A stretch of DNA of 63,623 nucleotides from Cyanobacteriota bacterium. GTDB taxonomy: Bacteria; Acidobacteriota; Vicinamibacteria; Vicinamibacterales; UBA2999. Of the stretch, positions 27,098 through 35,608 are shown piece after piece. The translations under genes and the position numbers were made by a program. The stretch covers positions 1 to 63,623 of the forward strand of contig JAIEMQ010000070.1 of NCBI GenBank assembly GCA_019752015.1, given 5' to 3'. A model generated the notes under the pieces. The model was given only the letters and a program-made list of their open reading frames with translations. It searched no databases and was not told the DNA's origin. Positions within the stretch are counted from its first letter, which is position 1; each line of letters begins with the position of its first letter.

Positions 27098-27742
27098 ATG
27101 ACCGTGAACAGACCCAACGAATTGAAACCGACCGTAGCTGGTCGGCGCCGATTCAGGTGGCGAGGCCTCGCCGCAGCCGTGTTGTGGGCGCCGGCTCTGG
27201 TGGTGTCGCTGTTTTCGCCCCGTCCGGCAATGGAGTCCTTCTGGTTCACCATGACTGCCGACTCGCTCGCGTGGGCGCTGTTCGTGACTGGTGCGGCGTT
27301 TCGGTTCTGGGCGACCTTGTACATCGGTGGCCGCAAAGATAAAACCGTCGCGTTTGAGGGGCCCTACTCCCTTTGCCGCCATCCGTTGTATTTCGGGTCG
27401 CTGCTCCTCATGGGTTCCATGGTCCTCTTTCTCAGGAGCCTGGTACTCGCTCTTGCTTGGGGCATCGTTTATCTGTTCTACACCCTCGGTACGATCCCGA
27501 TCGAGGAGCAGGCCCTGCTCACCCGATTTGGGGACGCCTACCTCGAGTACCGCGAGCGCGTCCCGCGCCTGTGGCCGTCGCTTCGTCGATTCCACACACG
27601 CCAACGAATTGAACTGGATGTTCACGCCTTACGGCTCGAGTGCGCACGCGCGTCGCGGTGGATCTGGCTGCCGCTATACGCGGAGGTCATCACCCGGTTG
27701 CAACGAGCCGCGTGGTGGCCGCACTGGTTTCAGGTGTGGTGA
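27098..27742 (+). CDS. Isoprenylcysteine methyltransferase-like membrane protein
   Basis: The 214-residue integral membrane protein carries the ICMT/PEMT methyltransferase signature GPYSLCRHPLYFGSLLLM near residue 88 and EEQALLTRFGDAYLEYRERVPR near 135. Several TM helices precede it (LAAAVLWAPALVVSLF, LAWALFVTGAAFRFWATLYI). Bacterial members are often linked to metal-resistance loci; the substrate is unknown. The ATG at 27098 gives a normal length; the longer upstream frame has no family similarity. Confidence 0.75.
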   Translation: MTVNRPNELKPTVAGRRRFRWRGLAAAVLWAPALVVSLFSPRPAMESFWFTMTADSLAWALFVTGAAFRFWATLYIGGRKDKTVAFEGPYSLCRHPLYFGSLLLMGSMVLFLRSLVLALAWGIVYLFYTLGTIPIEEQALLTRFGDAYLEYRERVPRLWPSLRRFHTRQRIELDVHALRLECARASRWIWLPLYAEVITRLQRAAWWPHWFQVW

Positions 27743-27769
27743 ACGACATACACGAGAGGAGCAATTCAC

Positions 27770-28771
27770 ATGCGGACGAACATGATTGCGATCGCAGTCG
27801 CCGCCTCCGCGGCGCTCGGACCGGCGGTGACGGCGGCGGCGCAGGACGCGCCGGTGACCCACACGTCGCCACTGACGCCGCCACAGGATGCACCGTCGAT
27901 CGAGGCTTCAGGCATAACGCCTCCTTCGCTCCTGTCTCGCACGTGGTTCATGCCCGTCAATCGGATATCGAACGACGAACTGCCGCCGTCGTCTGGACCC
28001 AGGGCTATCGGCGCAGGCGGGCAGGACGCCGGCGTGACACAGACGCCTCCGCAGCCGGCGCACACCGGGCTCGCGGCGTTGGCGTATACGACCTGGGACG
28101 ACTTCAAAGCGTTTCCTCGGCGTCGTTCAACGTGGGTCATTCTCGGGATTGGCGCCGGAGCCGCCGCGCTGGGCGCGCCGGCGGACGATACGCTGAACGC
28201 GCGTCTCACGGGCTCGCGCGCGGTCGGCCGGTTTTTCGCACCAGGCAAATATGTCGGCGCGTTCTACACGCAGGTCGGTGTCGCGGCGGGCCTGTACATC
28301 GTCGGACGCTACGTCCTGCCGCCGGCCGAGGGAGAACCGAGGACCAACAAGGTGTCGCACCTCGGGTTCGATCTCATTCGAGGCCTGATCGTGTCTCAAA
28401 CCCTCACCCAAGCCATCAAGCAGACGGTTCGGCGCGATCGGCCGACAGGCGAGTGCTGCGCGTTTCCGTCCGGCCACGCGTCCGCGGCGTTTGCGACCGC
28501 GTCTGTGCTCGAACGGCATTTCGGCTATCGCGGCGCGTGGCCGACGTTCGTGATTGCCAGCTACGTCGCGACCTCGCGGCTTCACGACAACCGGCACTTT
28601 CTCAGTGATGTGCTGTTTGGCTCGGCGCTCGGGATTGCCTCAGGATGGACCGTGGTCGGCCGTCACGGCCGCGACAAGTTTGGCTTCATGCCCGTGCCAA
28701 CACGCGGCGGCGTCGCCATCGTCGCAGTATGGACCCCAAGCGCCCGGCCCTCGTCCTCAGACCTCCGATGA
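27770..28771 (+). CDS. PAP2-family membrane-associated phosphatase
   Basis: The 333-residue protein begins with a signal peptide (ending VTAAAQ) and a ~90-residue Pro/Thr-rich stretch. The PAP2 core has all three phosphatase motifs: KQTVRRDRP, PSGHASAAFA and SRLHDNRHFLSDV. Family members dephosphorylate phosphatidic acid, undecaprenyl pyrophosphate or similar lipids on the outer face of the membrane. It lies 27 bases after the ICMT-like gene, so probably the same operon. The physiological substrate is not evident. Confidence 0.82.
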   Translation: MRTNMIAIAVAASAALGPAVTAAAQDAPVTHTSPLTPPQDAPSIEASGITPPSLLSRTWFMPVNRISNDELPPSSGPRAIGAGGQDAGVTQTPPQPAHTGLAALAYTTWDDFKAFPRRRSTWVILGIGAGAAALGAPADDTLNARLTGSRAVGRFFAPGKYVGAFYTQVGVAAGLYIVGRYVLPPAEGEPRTNKVSHLGFDLIRGLIVSQTLTQAIKQTVRRDRPTGECCAFPSGHASAAFATASVLERHFGYRGAWPTFVIASYVATSRLHDNRHFLSDVLFGSALGIASGWTVVGRHGRDKFGFMPVPTRGGVAIVAVWTPSARPSSSDLR

Positions 28772-28839
28772 CGCCACAGCTGCGCCGGATGGCACCGCCG
28801 CGGCACGGCCGTGGTAGCTGCTGGTTAAGAATCAGCCCG

Positions 28840-29532
28840 GTGAAAACCTGTCTCCGTGCCGTCTGTCTCGCCCTCGCCGCCGCGGTTCCGGCGGCGGCGC
28901 AAGACGGTGATCGCGATGGCATTTCCGACCCGCTTGAACAGGCATTGCTCGATCGATTCGCGCCCACACTGGTTCTGGCCGCGGGTGAATGCGACACGGC
29001 GCCAGCATCATTCGTTCCGTTTCGTTCAGATCCAATCGTTCGCGCGAAGGACGGTACCCTTTATGGACAGGCCTTTCCGGTTGCGTCCCGTAACGGCCGC
29101 GCCACGATCGAGCTTCACTACTTTCATTTGTGGAGCCGTGACTGCGGCAGATTCGGCCACGATCTGGATGTCGAGGAGGTCTCGGCGATCGTGTCCGCAT
29201 CGCATGTCGATGTGCCGGCGTCGCTGTGGATGGCAGATGCGTGGTATGCGGCGGCAGTTGAATCGCCCGACGTTGCACTGTTTCAGATCGTCCAGATGAC
29301 CGCGACGACCTTGCGCGTTCGTCTGCGAGTCGCTGCAGGGGCTGACGCGGATCGGGTGTGGCATGACGTCCAGTCGGAGATTTTGCGAGTGTTGAAGGGA
29401 CGGAATCTCGCCCACATCACCGTTGAGCGTGGCGACGAAGCGCCCGAACAATCCGCTGGCGGAAAGTACCGCACTGTCATCCCTCTCAGTGCACGGCAGG
29501 GCGACGGACCAGTCAAAGAAGGCTCGATATGA
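28840..29532 (+). CDS. Chimeric secreted protein
   Basis: The 230-residue protein starts with GTG and a signal peptide (VCLALAAAVPAAAQ). Residues 25-130 (DGDRDGISDPLEQALLDRF, then IELHYFHLWSRDCGRFGHDLDVE) look like the N-terminus of an uncharacterised secreted family. After DAWYAAA the sequence changes to FQIVQMTATTLRVRLRV and a GKYRTVIPL ending, resembling the C-terminal domain of phenylacetate-CoA-ligase/F390-synthetase-like adenylating enzymes. Two unrelated ends joined at a sharp point suggest a fusion by deletion. Likely non-functional or novel. Confidence 0.5.
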   Translation: MKTCLRAVCLALAAAVPAAAQDGDRDGISDPLEQALLDRFAPTLVLAAGECDTAPASFVPFRSDPIVRAKDGTLYGQAFPVASRNGRATIELHYFHLWSRDCGRFGHDLDVEEVSAIVSASHVDVPASLWMADAWYAAAVESPDVALFQIVQMTATTLRVRLRVAAGADADRVWHDVQSEILRVLKGRNLAHITVERGDEAPEQSAGGKYRTVIPLSARQGDGPVKEGSI

Positions 29533-29651
29533 GTACATCGATCAGTGCGGCGTGTCGCCTCGCCGCACTTTGGGGCGTAGTCGGCTCGTGACACCGCAGC
29601 ACCAGGCGAGTACAGTCACGACGAAGCAACTCTTCAGGTCGCAGGTTACAT

Positions 29652-31748
29652 ATGACGAAACAGCTCGAGCTCCACGTTGCCAACCTGGATTGCGACCACG
29701 ATGCAGCGACCCTTCGACGGGGGCTTCAGCAGGTTGCAGGTATCTCTGACCTCCAGATACTGCCGAAGGCGGCCAAGGTTCGCGTGACATTCGATCCGAG
29801 TGCGACCACTGCACCCGCGATCGAGAACCATCTGCGGGCCATTGGCTTCCCGCCGCAGCTCCACCGCGCCACCGCCACGCTGCCGCGGCCATGGCGCAAC
29901 GCAAAGGTGCTGACGTCCGCCGGCTCCGGTGTTCTTCTCCTGATTGGCTGGTTCTCGGCGCGGAGCGGCGCTGAGACCTTCGCTCTGGCCTTGTATCTCG
30001 CTTCGACCGTGTCCGGCGCGTGGTACTTCGGGCGTGAGGCGATCGAAGAGTTGATATTCGAGCGTGAGATTGGCATCGAGTTGCTCATGCTTGTGGCTGC
30101 GGCCGTCGCAATCGTCATGGGGCAGGCGGGTGAGGGTGCGATGCTGGCCTTTCTCTACTCGATTTCCGAGGCAGCCGAAGGCTACACGGAAGAGAAGACA
30201 CGATCGGCAATTCGCGCGCTGATGGACCTGACGCCGAAGACCGCCCTCGTGCGTCGCAATGGACGCGAGGAGACGATCCCCGTCGAGGCTCTTCAGGTTG
30301 GCGATCTGTTCATCGTGAAGCCGGGCCAGTCGATTGCCACTGACGGCATCGTTGAAGCGGGCGACTCCAGCGTCAATCAGGCGCCGGTCACCGGGGAGAG
30401 TGTCCCGGTGCACAAAACGCAGGGTCAGACCGTATTCGCGGGGACGATCAACGAGGAAGGCGCGCTGGAGATCCGCGCGACGAAGACTTCCGCGGATAAT
30501 ACCGTGTCGCGAATCATTCATATGGTGGAGGAGGCCCAGGAACAAAAGGGTCACAGCCAGCGCTTCATCGAGCGCTTTGGTGCGCGCTATAGCCCGTCTG
30601 TGCTGCTCGCGGGAATTCTGCTTGCGATCATCCCGTCACTGCTGACGGGCAACTGGGTTCAATGGATCGAACGGGCCACGGTATTCGTTGTCTCAGCCGC
30701 GCCGTGCGCGCTGGTGATCTCGATACCGATCACGCTGGTGGCGACGCTGGGCACCGGTGCCCGCCATGGAGTGCTCATCAAGGGCGGTGTCTACGTCGAG
30801 GAGCTCGCGAAAGTAACGGTTGTTGCCCTGGACAAAACCGGCACGCTGACGCGCGGCGAGCCCGAGGTCACGGCCGTTGCTCCGCGCGAGGGAACCTCGG
30901 ATGAAGTCCTTGCGCTCGCCGCCGCTGTGGAGCGATGGAGTCAGCACCCGCTCGCACGCGCCGTTGTCCAGCACGCGCAGGCACGTGGGGTTTCGGTGTC
31001 GGAATCGACGCTGTTTCAGTCGATCACAGGGCTCGGCGCTGTCGCGATGGTTGGTAGCCGTCGGGTCTACGTCGGCAGTCCGGAACTCTTCATCCAAAGG
31101 CTCGCCGTAAGTCTCGACACGCTGGCGGCTGAGATCAGCCGGCTGCAGGAATCGGGCAATACCGTAGTCCTCGTCGGAGATGACGCGCGTGTCGACGGAC
31201 TCATCGCCATACGCGACAACCTGCGTGAGAATGCGCGCGCGGCACTAGAACGGCTTCGCGAGAGCGGCGTCACACGAATCGTGATGCTCACAGGTGACAA
31301 TGCGCGGACTGCCCGGGCACTTGCCGCTGAGGCCGGCGTCGACGACGTCTTCGCGGACCTGAAGCCTGAACAGAAGGTCGAAAAGGTCCGTGAGCTGTCG
31401 ACGCAGTTCGGCCACGTCGCAATGGTCGGCGATGGCGTCAACGATGCGCCGGCACTGGCAGCGGCCACCATTGGCGTCGCGATGGGCGCTGCAGGAACCG
31501 ACGTCGCGCTCGAAACTGCGGATGTGGCGCTGATGGCTGACGACCTGGAGAGGCTGGCGTACGCCTTGGAGCTCGCCAGGCGAAATCAGCGCATCGTCCG
31601 GCAGAACCTCGGCTTGTCAACCATCGTCATCGCCGTGCTCGTGATTGGCGCCCTCGCCGGTGCCTTCAATTTACCGATCGCGGTGCTCGGCCACGAGATC
31701 AGCGAGTTTGTGGTGATCGGCAGCGGATTGCGAATGTTGCGCGGTTAG
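29652..31748 (+). CDS. P1B-type heavy-metal ATPase
   Basis: The 698-residue pump has an N-terminal HMA-like domain whose metal site reads NLDCDHDA instead of GMTCxxC. It also has the actuator motif TGES (~246), phosphorylation site DKTGT (~394), the HP region (SQHPLA) and GDGVND (~593). The TM6 motif is APC (SAAPCALVIS, ~350) rather than the CPC of ZntA/CadA or the SPC of CoaT, and the last TM segment holds GHEISE, like the HE of P1B-4 pumps. Zn/Co/Cd export is the general expectation; the atypical motifs leave the ion open. Last intact gene of the island. Confidence 0.85.
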   Translation: MTKQLELHVANLDCDHDAATLRRGLQQVAGISDLQILPKAAKVRVTFDPSATTAPAIENHLRAIGFPPQLHRATATLPRPWRNAKVLTSAGSGVLLLIGWFSARSGAETFALALYLASTVSGAWYFGREAIEELIFEREIGIELLMLVAAAVAIVMGQAGEGAMLAFLYSISEAAEGYTEEKTRSAIRALMDLTPKTALVRRNGREETIPVEALQVGDLFIVKPGQSIATDGIVEAGDSSVNQAPVTGESVPVHKTQGQTVFAGTINEEGALEIRATKTSADNTVSRIIHMVEEAQEQKGHSQRFIERFGARYSPSVLLAGILLAIIPSLLTGNWVQWIERATVFVVSAAPCALVISIPITLVATLGTGARHGVLIKGGVYVEELAKVTVVALDKTGTLTRGEPEVTAVAPREGTSDEVLALAAAVERWSQHPLARAVVQHAQARGVSVSESTLFQSITGLGAVAMVGSRRVYVGSPELFIQRLAVSLDTLAAEISRLQESGNTVVLVGDDARVDGLIAIRDNLRENARAALERLRESGVTRIVMLTGDNARTARALAAEAGVDDVFADLKPEQKVEKVRELSTQFGHVAMVGDGVNDAPALAAATIGVAMGAAGTDVALETADVALMADDLERLAYALELARRNQRIVRQNLGLSTIVIAVLVIGALAGAFNLPIAVLGHEISEFVVIGSGLRMLRG

Positions 31749-31753
31749 AAAGG

Positions 31754-32736
31754 TGTGTTCATGATGTCTCTACCGCCTGGCTGGTGGTCGTGCAGTCGTC
31801 CAAGCCGTTGCTCGATTGGGACGCGATGAGCCGCTCCAGCAAGCGTCGCGAGCTGGCGCAGCTCGATCCGGCCACCGGCGGAAAAGTTGCGGTGATGGCC
31901 GCGGCGCCGATTACGAATTACCAGTTCTCTCGCGATGATCTGTCGGTGACCTGGCTCGACGATCAGACTGAGAAAACCAACGATGACGTGATCTTCGGAA
32001 CGGACAACGCCGCCCGCCGGATGACGAAAGGCAGCGCCGAAAACGATCGTCGACGCCAAGGTCCTCAAGACCACGACGCCGCGATGGTCCGACGATCAAC
32101 GCCCGCTTGCCTATGCGGACGCTCGACGACAAGAACGAAGACAAGAATCCCAAGGTGACCGCGGTTGACTGGACGCCGGACGGCGACGCCATCCTCGTTC
32201 AGTACGGCGAGCCCGATCGCTGGGAGCGCGGCATCTCGCGTCTCGATCTGAAGACGAAAACGCTGACGACGCTCGTGCGTGACGCCAACCTCTATCAGGG
32301 CTTCCGCCAGTCGCGTGACGGCAGCACGATCGTGTTCCAGAAGTCTGACGGCACGCGGCCGGCGGAGCTCTTTGCCGCCGACGCCGGTTTCACCAACGTG
32401 CGGAAACTCACCGATCTGAATCCGTCGATTGCGAAGAAGGCGCTGCCGGCTTCAGAGCTGGTGTCGTATCGAGATGCAGACGGCAAAGTGTTGTACGGGG
32501 TGCTGCGCTATCCGATCAGCGGCGATCAGGATCCGAACGTGCCCGCCAGCCAGTCGCGTGAGGTCTATTACGCGTTGCGTCGTCTGGGTAAAGAAGTCGA
32601 GTGGGTGCGCTACACGAACGGAGGCCATCGGCCGCCGAACAGCGTAGCGGAGAGTATCGACTTCGAGAAACGCATCGTCGCGTGGTACGACAAGTACCTG
32701 AAGGCGAAACCGGCGCAGACCACTTCATCGCGGTGA
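31754..32736 (+). pseudogene. Decayed S9 family peptidase
   Basis: Three frames each hold parts of one prolyl-oligopeptidase-like protein. The first runs to about 32040 (QSSKPLLDWDAM), the second holds TIVDAKVLKTTTPRWSDD, and the third from about 32107 has LDDKNEDKNPKVTAVDWTPD and ends in EVEWVRYTNGGH. The sequence jumps from VLYGVLRYP straight to the last catalytic region, so the alpha/beta-hydrolase core with the nucleophilic Ser is deleted. The N-terminus is also missing at the island boundary. Clearly dead. Confidence 0.75.
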
Positions 32737-32742
32737 TCCGAC

Positions 32743-33231
32743 CTACCGTTCGCGCACTAACGCCTCGAGAAAAGCGCGGTCGATGGCATCCTGCGGCCGA
32801 TAGGTGTTCTTGGTCTGGATCAGCATGCGCGGGCTGGCGACGATCACGGCAACCTCGCCGACGATGACCGTTTCGGCATCCGCCGCGACGTCTGCGTAGC
32901 TGAGGCCGCAGGCGCGGCCCATCAGGTCGATGACGACCTCGTCAACCACGCGGACCACCGCGTGGGTTCGCACATCATCATCGGCGACCTCGGCCGCGGC
33001 GTTGTCGGCAAGGATCGCCAGCGCGCCTTTGATGCGCGCCACGTTCTCCGGCGCGTCGTCGACGAGCAGATCGATGTCCCTGGTGAAACGCCCGGCGCCG
33101 TGCGCAATCATCGCGAAGCCGCCAATCAGCACATAGCGGGCCTGCGCTTGATTCAGCGCCCGGCAGATGCGGGCGAGGTCTTCCGGCTCCGGCGCGCGCG
33201 CGCGCGGCGCACCTGCATCTCCATTAGCCAC
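32743..33231 (-). CDS. Nucleotidyltransferase-fold protein
   Basis: The 162-residue protein has the fold's hallmark ARYVLIGGFAMIAHGAGRFTRDIDLLVD (G-G then DxD), followed by VVDEVVIDLMGRACGLSYAD and a C-terminal LIQTKNTYRPQDAIDRAFL like AbiEii/DUF6036 proteins. Such enzymes often act as toxins or their neutralisers. It starts with GTG and overlaps the 78-residue gene upstream by 79 bases, consistent with a coupled pair. Whether this is a toxin-antitoxin module is inference. Confidence 0.65.
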   Translation of the reverse strand: MANGDAGAPRARAPEPEDLARICRALNQAQARYVLIGGFAMIAHGAGRFTRDIDLLVDDAPENVARIKGALAILADNAAAEVADDDVRTHAVVRVVDEVVIDLMGRACGLSYADVAADAETVIVGEVAVIVASPRMLIQTKNTYRPQDAIDRAFLEALVRER

Positions 33232-33389
33232 CGCTCGGCCTCTTCAAAAGACTGGAAGCGATACACGCCGCGCTCCGCACATCCGCCTGGCTGCAGGGCA
33301 CAGGCGACGCGGGCTAATCGTCCCTGATCGTCGATGGCGGACGCGGACGCCGGCGCCGAGTCCGCCCGGCGGCGGCCGACGAGTTTCAT
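33153..33389 (-). CDS. Small partner of the nucleotidyltransferase
   Basis: The 78-residue basic protein has a core RLARVACALQPGG and VYRFQSFEEAERWLMEM, a pattern I associate with short proteins preceding DUF6036-type nucleotidyltransferases. Its last 26 codons overlap the nucleotidyltransferase start region and include a GCGCGC run, where slippage could alter the true end. Antitoxin-like role possible. Confidence 0.45.
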   Translation of the reverse strand: MKLVGRRRADSAPASASAIDDQGRLARVACALQPGGCAERGVYRFQSFEEAERWLMEMQVRRARARRSRKTSPASAGR

Positions 33390-33419
33390 GAGGCCGATTA
33401 TAGCAATGCGCCGCGCGTC

Positions 33420-34364
33420 CTATCTGCGCCATCCGTGGCCCTGCTTCAGCATCTCGATGAGCAGCGCCTTCTGCGCGTGCAGGCGATTCTCTGCCTGATC
33501 GAACACCACCGAGATCGGTGACTCGATCACTTCATCGCTGACCTCCTCGCCGCGATGCGCGGGGAGGCAGTGCATGAAGAGCGCGCCGGGCTTGGCGAGC
33601 GCCATCATCGATTCGGTTACCTGATAGCGCTTGAAGGTTTTCTTGCGCTCCGCGTATTCGACTTCCTGTCCCATTGACGTCCACACGTCCGTGTAAACGG
33701 CGTCCGCGTCGCGGACCGCGGCTTTCGGATCCGTAAACTCAGTCAGGCCCGCGCCTTTCTGCGACACTTCGCCGGCCTGATCGACGACTTCGTCGGGCAG
33801 CTCGAAGCCCTTTGGCGTGGCGACGTTGACGCCGATGCCCAGCATCATCGCCGAGTGCACCAGCGACGTGCAGACGTTGTTGCCGTCACCGACATAAGCA
33901 ATGCGCTTGTTCGCCAGCGAGCCCCAGCGCTCGACCAGCGTCTGCATGTCGGCGAGCGCCTGGCAGGGATGCTCTTCGTTGCTGAGCGCGTTGATGACGT
34001 GCAGCTTCGGCGTGATCTCCGCAATCTGATGCAGCCGCTCCTGGCCGAACGTGCGGATCACGACCGCATCCACCCAGCGCTCGAGATTGCGGGCGACGTC
34101 GTTGATCGGCTCGCGATCGGCGTGCATCACGTCGGCGGGAATTTCAACAATGTCGCCGCCAAGCTCGCGGACGCCGATCGTGAACGTGACGCGGGTGCGC
34201 AGCGACGGCTTCTCGAACAGCAGGCCGACGTGCTTGCCGTTCAGCGCGTTCCACGTCGGCGCCTTCATGCCCTTGACGCGCTCGCGCTTCAGCTTCGCTG
34301 CCGACTCCAGCAGCTTCGCGATGCGATCGGGATCCAAATCTAAAATCGACAGAAAGTTTTGCAA
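33420..34364 (-). CDS. argF: Ornithine carbamoyltransferase
   Basis: The 314-residue protein has the carbamoyl-phosphate site FEKPSLRTRVTF near residue 50, HPCQALADMQT near 133, the ornithine segment and the catalytic MHCLPAHRGEEV near 265. It makes citrulline in the arginine pathway and ends the minus-strand arg operon. The start is a TTG embedded in a heptamer repeat array filling the argJ-argF gap; no ATG and no ribosome-binding site are visible in frame. Confidence 0.92.
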   Translation of the reverse strand: MQNFLSILDLDPDRIAKLLESAAKLKRERVKGMKAPTWNALNGKHVGLLFEKPSLRTRVTFTIGVRELGGDIVEIPADVMHADREPINDVARNLERWVDAVVIRTFGQERLHQIAEITPKLHVINALSNEEHPCQALADMQTLVERWGSLANKRIAYVGDGNNVCTSLVHSAMMLGIGVNVATPKGFELPDEVVDQAGEVSQKGAGLTEFTDPKAAVRDADAVYTDVWTSMGQEVEYAERKKTFKRYQVTESMMALAKPGALFMHCLPAHRGEEVSDEVIESPISVVFDQAENRLHAQKALLIEMLKQGHGWRR

Positions 34365-34395
34365 TCTGAAATCCGAGATCTGAGATCTGAAATCT
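34364..34395. repeat. Heptamer tandem array (ATCTGAR), argJ-argF junction
   Basis: The units ATCTGAA, ATCCGAG, ATCTGAG, ATCTGAA and a partial ATCT run head to tail in the 32 bases between the argJ stop and the argF TTG. The same unit recurs at 40877 and 50420, in the opposite orientation relative to the genes. Confidence 0.9.
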
Positions 34396-34396
34396 A

Positions 34397-35608
34397 TTAA
34401 GTTCGATATTCAGCGTTGATCTTGACGTACTCAGCGGAGAGATCACACGTCCACACGGTCGCCGCATGCGATCCGCCGGCGCCGAGGTTCACTTCGATCT
34501 TGAGATCTTTGCCGGTGAGATACTCGGCGGCCTTCGGCGCGAGCTCGTCGAACGGACGGCCGTTCTCGAACAGCACCAGCGATCCAATCTGCACGCGCGC
34601 GCCTTCGAGCACGAACTTCGCGCCCGATCGGCCCGCGGCCGCCACGAGGCGTCCCCAGTTGGGATCGCCGCCGTGCACCGCCGTCTTCACGAGCGGCGAA
34701 TTCGCGATGGCGCGCGCCGCCATCCACGCATCCGAGTCGGTGGCCGCTCCGGTGACGGTGATGGAGATCAACTTCGTCGCGCCCTCTCCGCCGCGCACAA
34801 TTCCGAGCGCGAGCTCGTGCGCCACCGCGCGGAACGCTTCGAACAGCGCGGGGTAGAAGTTCTCGTTGATTGACACTCCGCTGGCGCCGTTCGCCAGCGC
34901 GAACACGCAATCGTTCGTCGACGGCTCACCGTCGACGGTGATGGCGTTGAACGTGTAACGCGACGCTTCGGTCAACACGCGCTGCAGCATCTGCGGCTCG
35001 ACCTGCGCATCCGTCGTCAGATACCCGAGCATCGTCGCCAGGCGCGGCTCGATCATGCCCGAGCCCTTGGCCATGCCGCCGACGCGGAACGTGCCGAACA
35101 ATTTCGTGTCGACCTCGACCGCGTATTCCTTCGGGAACGGATCGGTGGTCATGATTGCGCGCGCGGCCGCGGCGCCGCCGTCGGCAGCCAGGGCCGCGAC
35201 GGCCTGCGGCACGCCCGCGCGGATCTTGTCCATCTTCAAATTGACGCCGATCACGCCGGTGGACGCGACGAGCACTTGGTCGTCGCGGCAGCCGAGTGCC
35301 TTCGCCGTGAGCTGCGCCATCTCCTTCGCATCGGTCATGCCTTGCGGACCGGTGCAGGCATTGGCGCAGCCGCTGTTGGTGACGATCGCCTTCGCAATGC
35401 CGTGCGTCGCCTCCAGGTGATCCTGGCAGAGATACAGCGGCGCGGCCTTGGCGAGGTTCAGGGTGAACACGCCGGCGGCACTCGCCGGCGTATCGCTGAC
35501 GATCAAAGAGAGATCGGGCTTGCCGCTCGCCTTGATCCCGCAGTGCAGGCCGCTGGCGCGAAAACCGGACGGGGCCGTTACGCCCCCTTCGATCGGCTTA
35601 GTTGGCAT
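34397..35608 (-). CDS. argJ: Bifunctional ornithine acetyltransferase / N-acetylglutamate synthase
   Basis: The 403-residue protein has ArgJ features: GVTAPSGFRASGLHCGIK at the start, IVTNSGCANACTGPQG, the autocleavage motif VLVASTGVIG (Thr nucleophile), TTDPFPKEYAVEV and the C-terminal SAEYVKINAEYRT. It recycles the acetyl group from acetylornithine to glutamate and also makes acetylglutamate. The ATG overlaps the end of the upstream GNAT gene by 11 bases. Confidence 0.95.
   Translation of the reverse strand: MPTKPIEGGVTAPSGFRASGLHCGIKASGKPDLSLIVSDTPASAAGVFTLNLAKAAPLYLCQDHLEATHGIAKAIVTNSGCANACTGPQGMTDAKEMAQLTAKALGCRDDQVLVASTGVIGVNLKMDKIRAGVPQAVAALAADGGAAAARAIMTTDPFPKEYAVEVDTKLFGTFRVGGMAKGSGMIEPRLATMLGYLTTDAQVEPQMLQRVLTEASRYTFNAITVDGEPSTNDCVFALANGASGVSINENFYPALFEAFRAVAHELALGIVRGGEGATKLISITVTGAATDSDAWMAARAIANSPLVKTAVHGGDPNWGRLVAAAGRSGAKFVLEGARVQIGSLVLFENGRPFDELAPKAAEYLTGKDLKIEVNLGAGGSHAATVWTCDLSAEYVKINAEYRT

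Larger units (their letters stand above)
19747..31750. other. Probable metal-resistance genomic island
   Basis: The block begins in a truncated secreted-protein gene and ends in a decayed S9 peptidase gene, while the flanks are house-keeping heme and arginine genes. All recognisable contents concern metal efflux or envelope function. Base composition looks somewhat lower in GC by eye than the flanks, and spacing is looser with remnants (frameshifted PII gene, chimeric protein). No integrase, transposase or flanking direct repeat was found, so the mechanism of entry is unknown. Confidence 0.45.

Noticed and set aside
30334-30645. Plus-strand ORFs within the P1B ATPase and similar small ORFs inside other genes
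   Set aside because: They lie inside a strongly supported reading frame and have no independent evidence.
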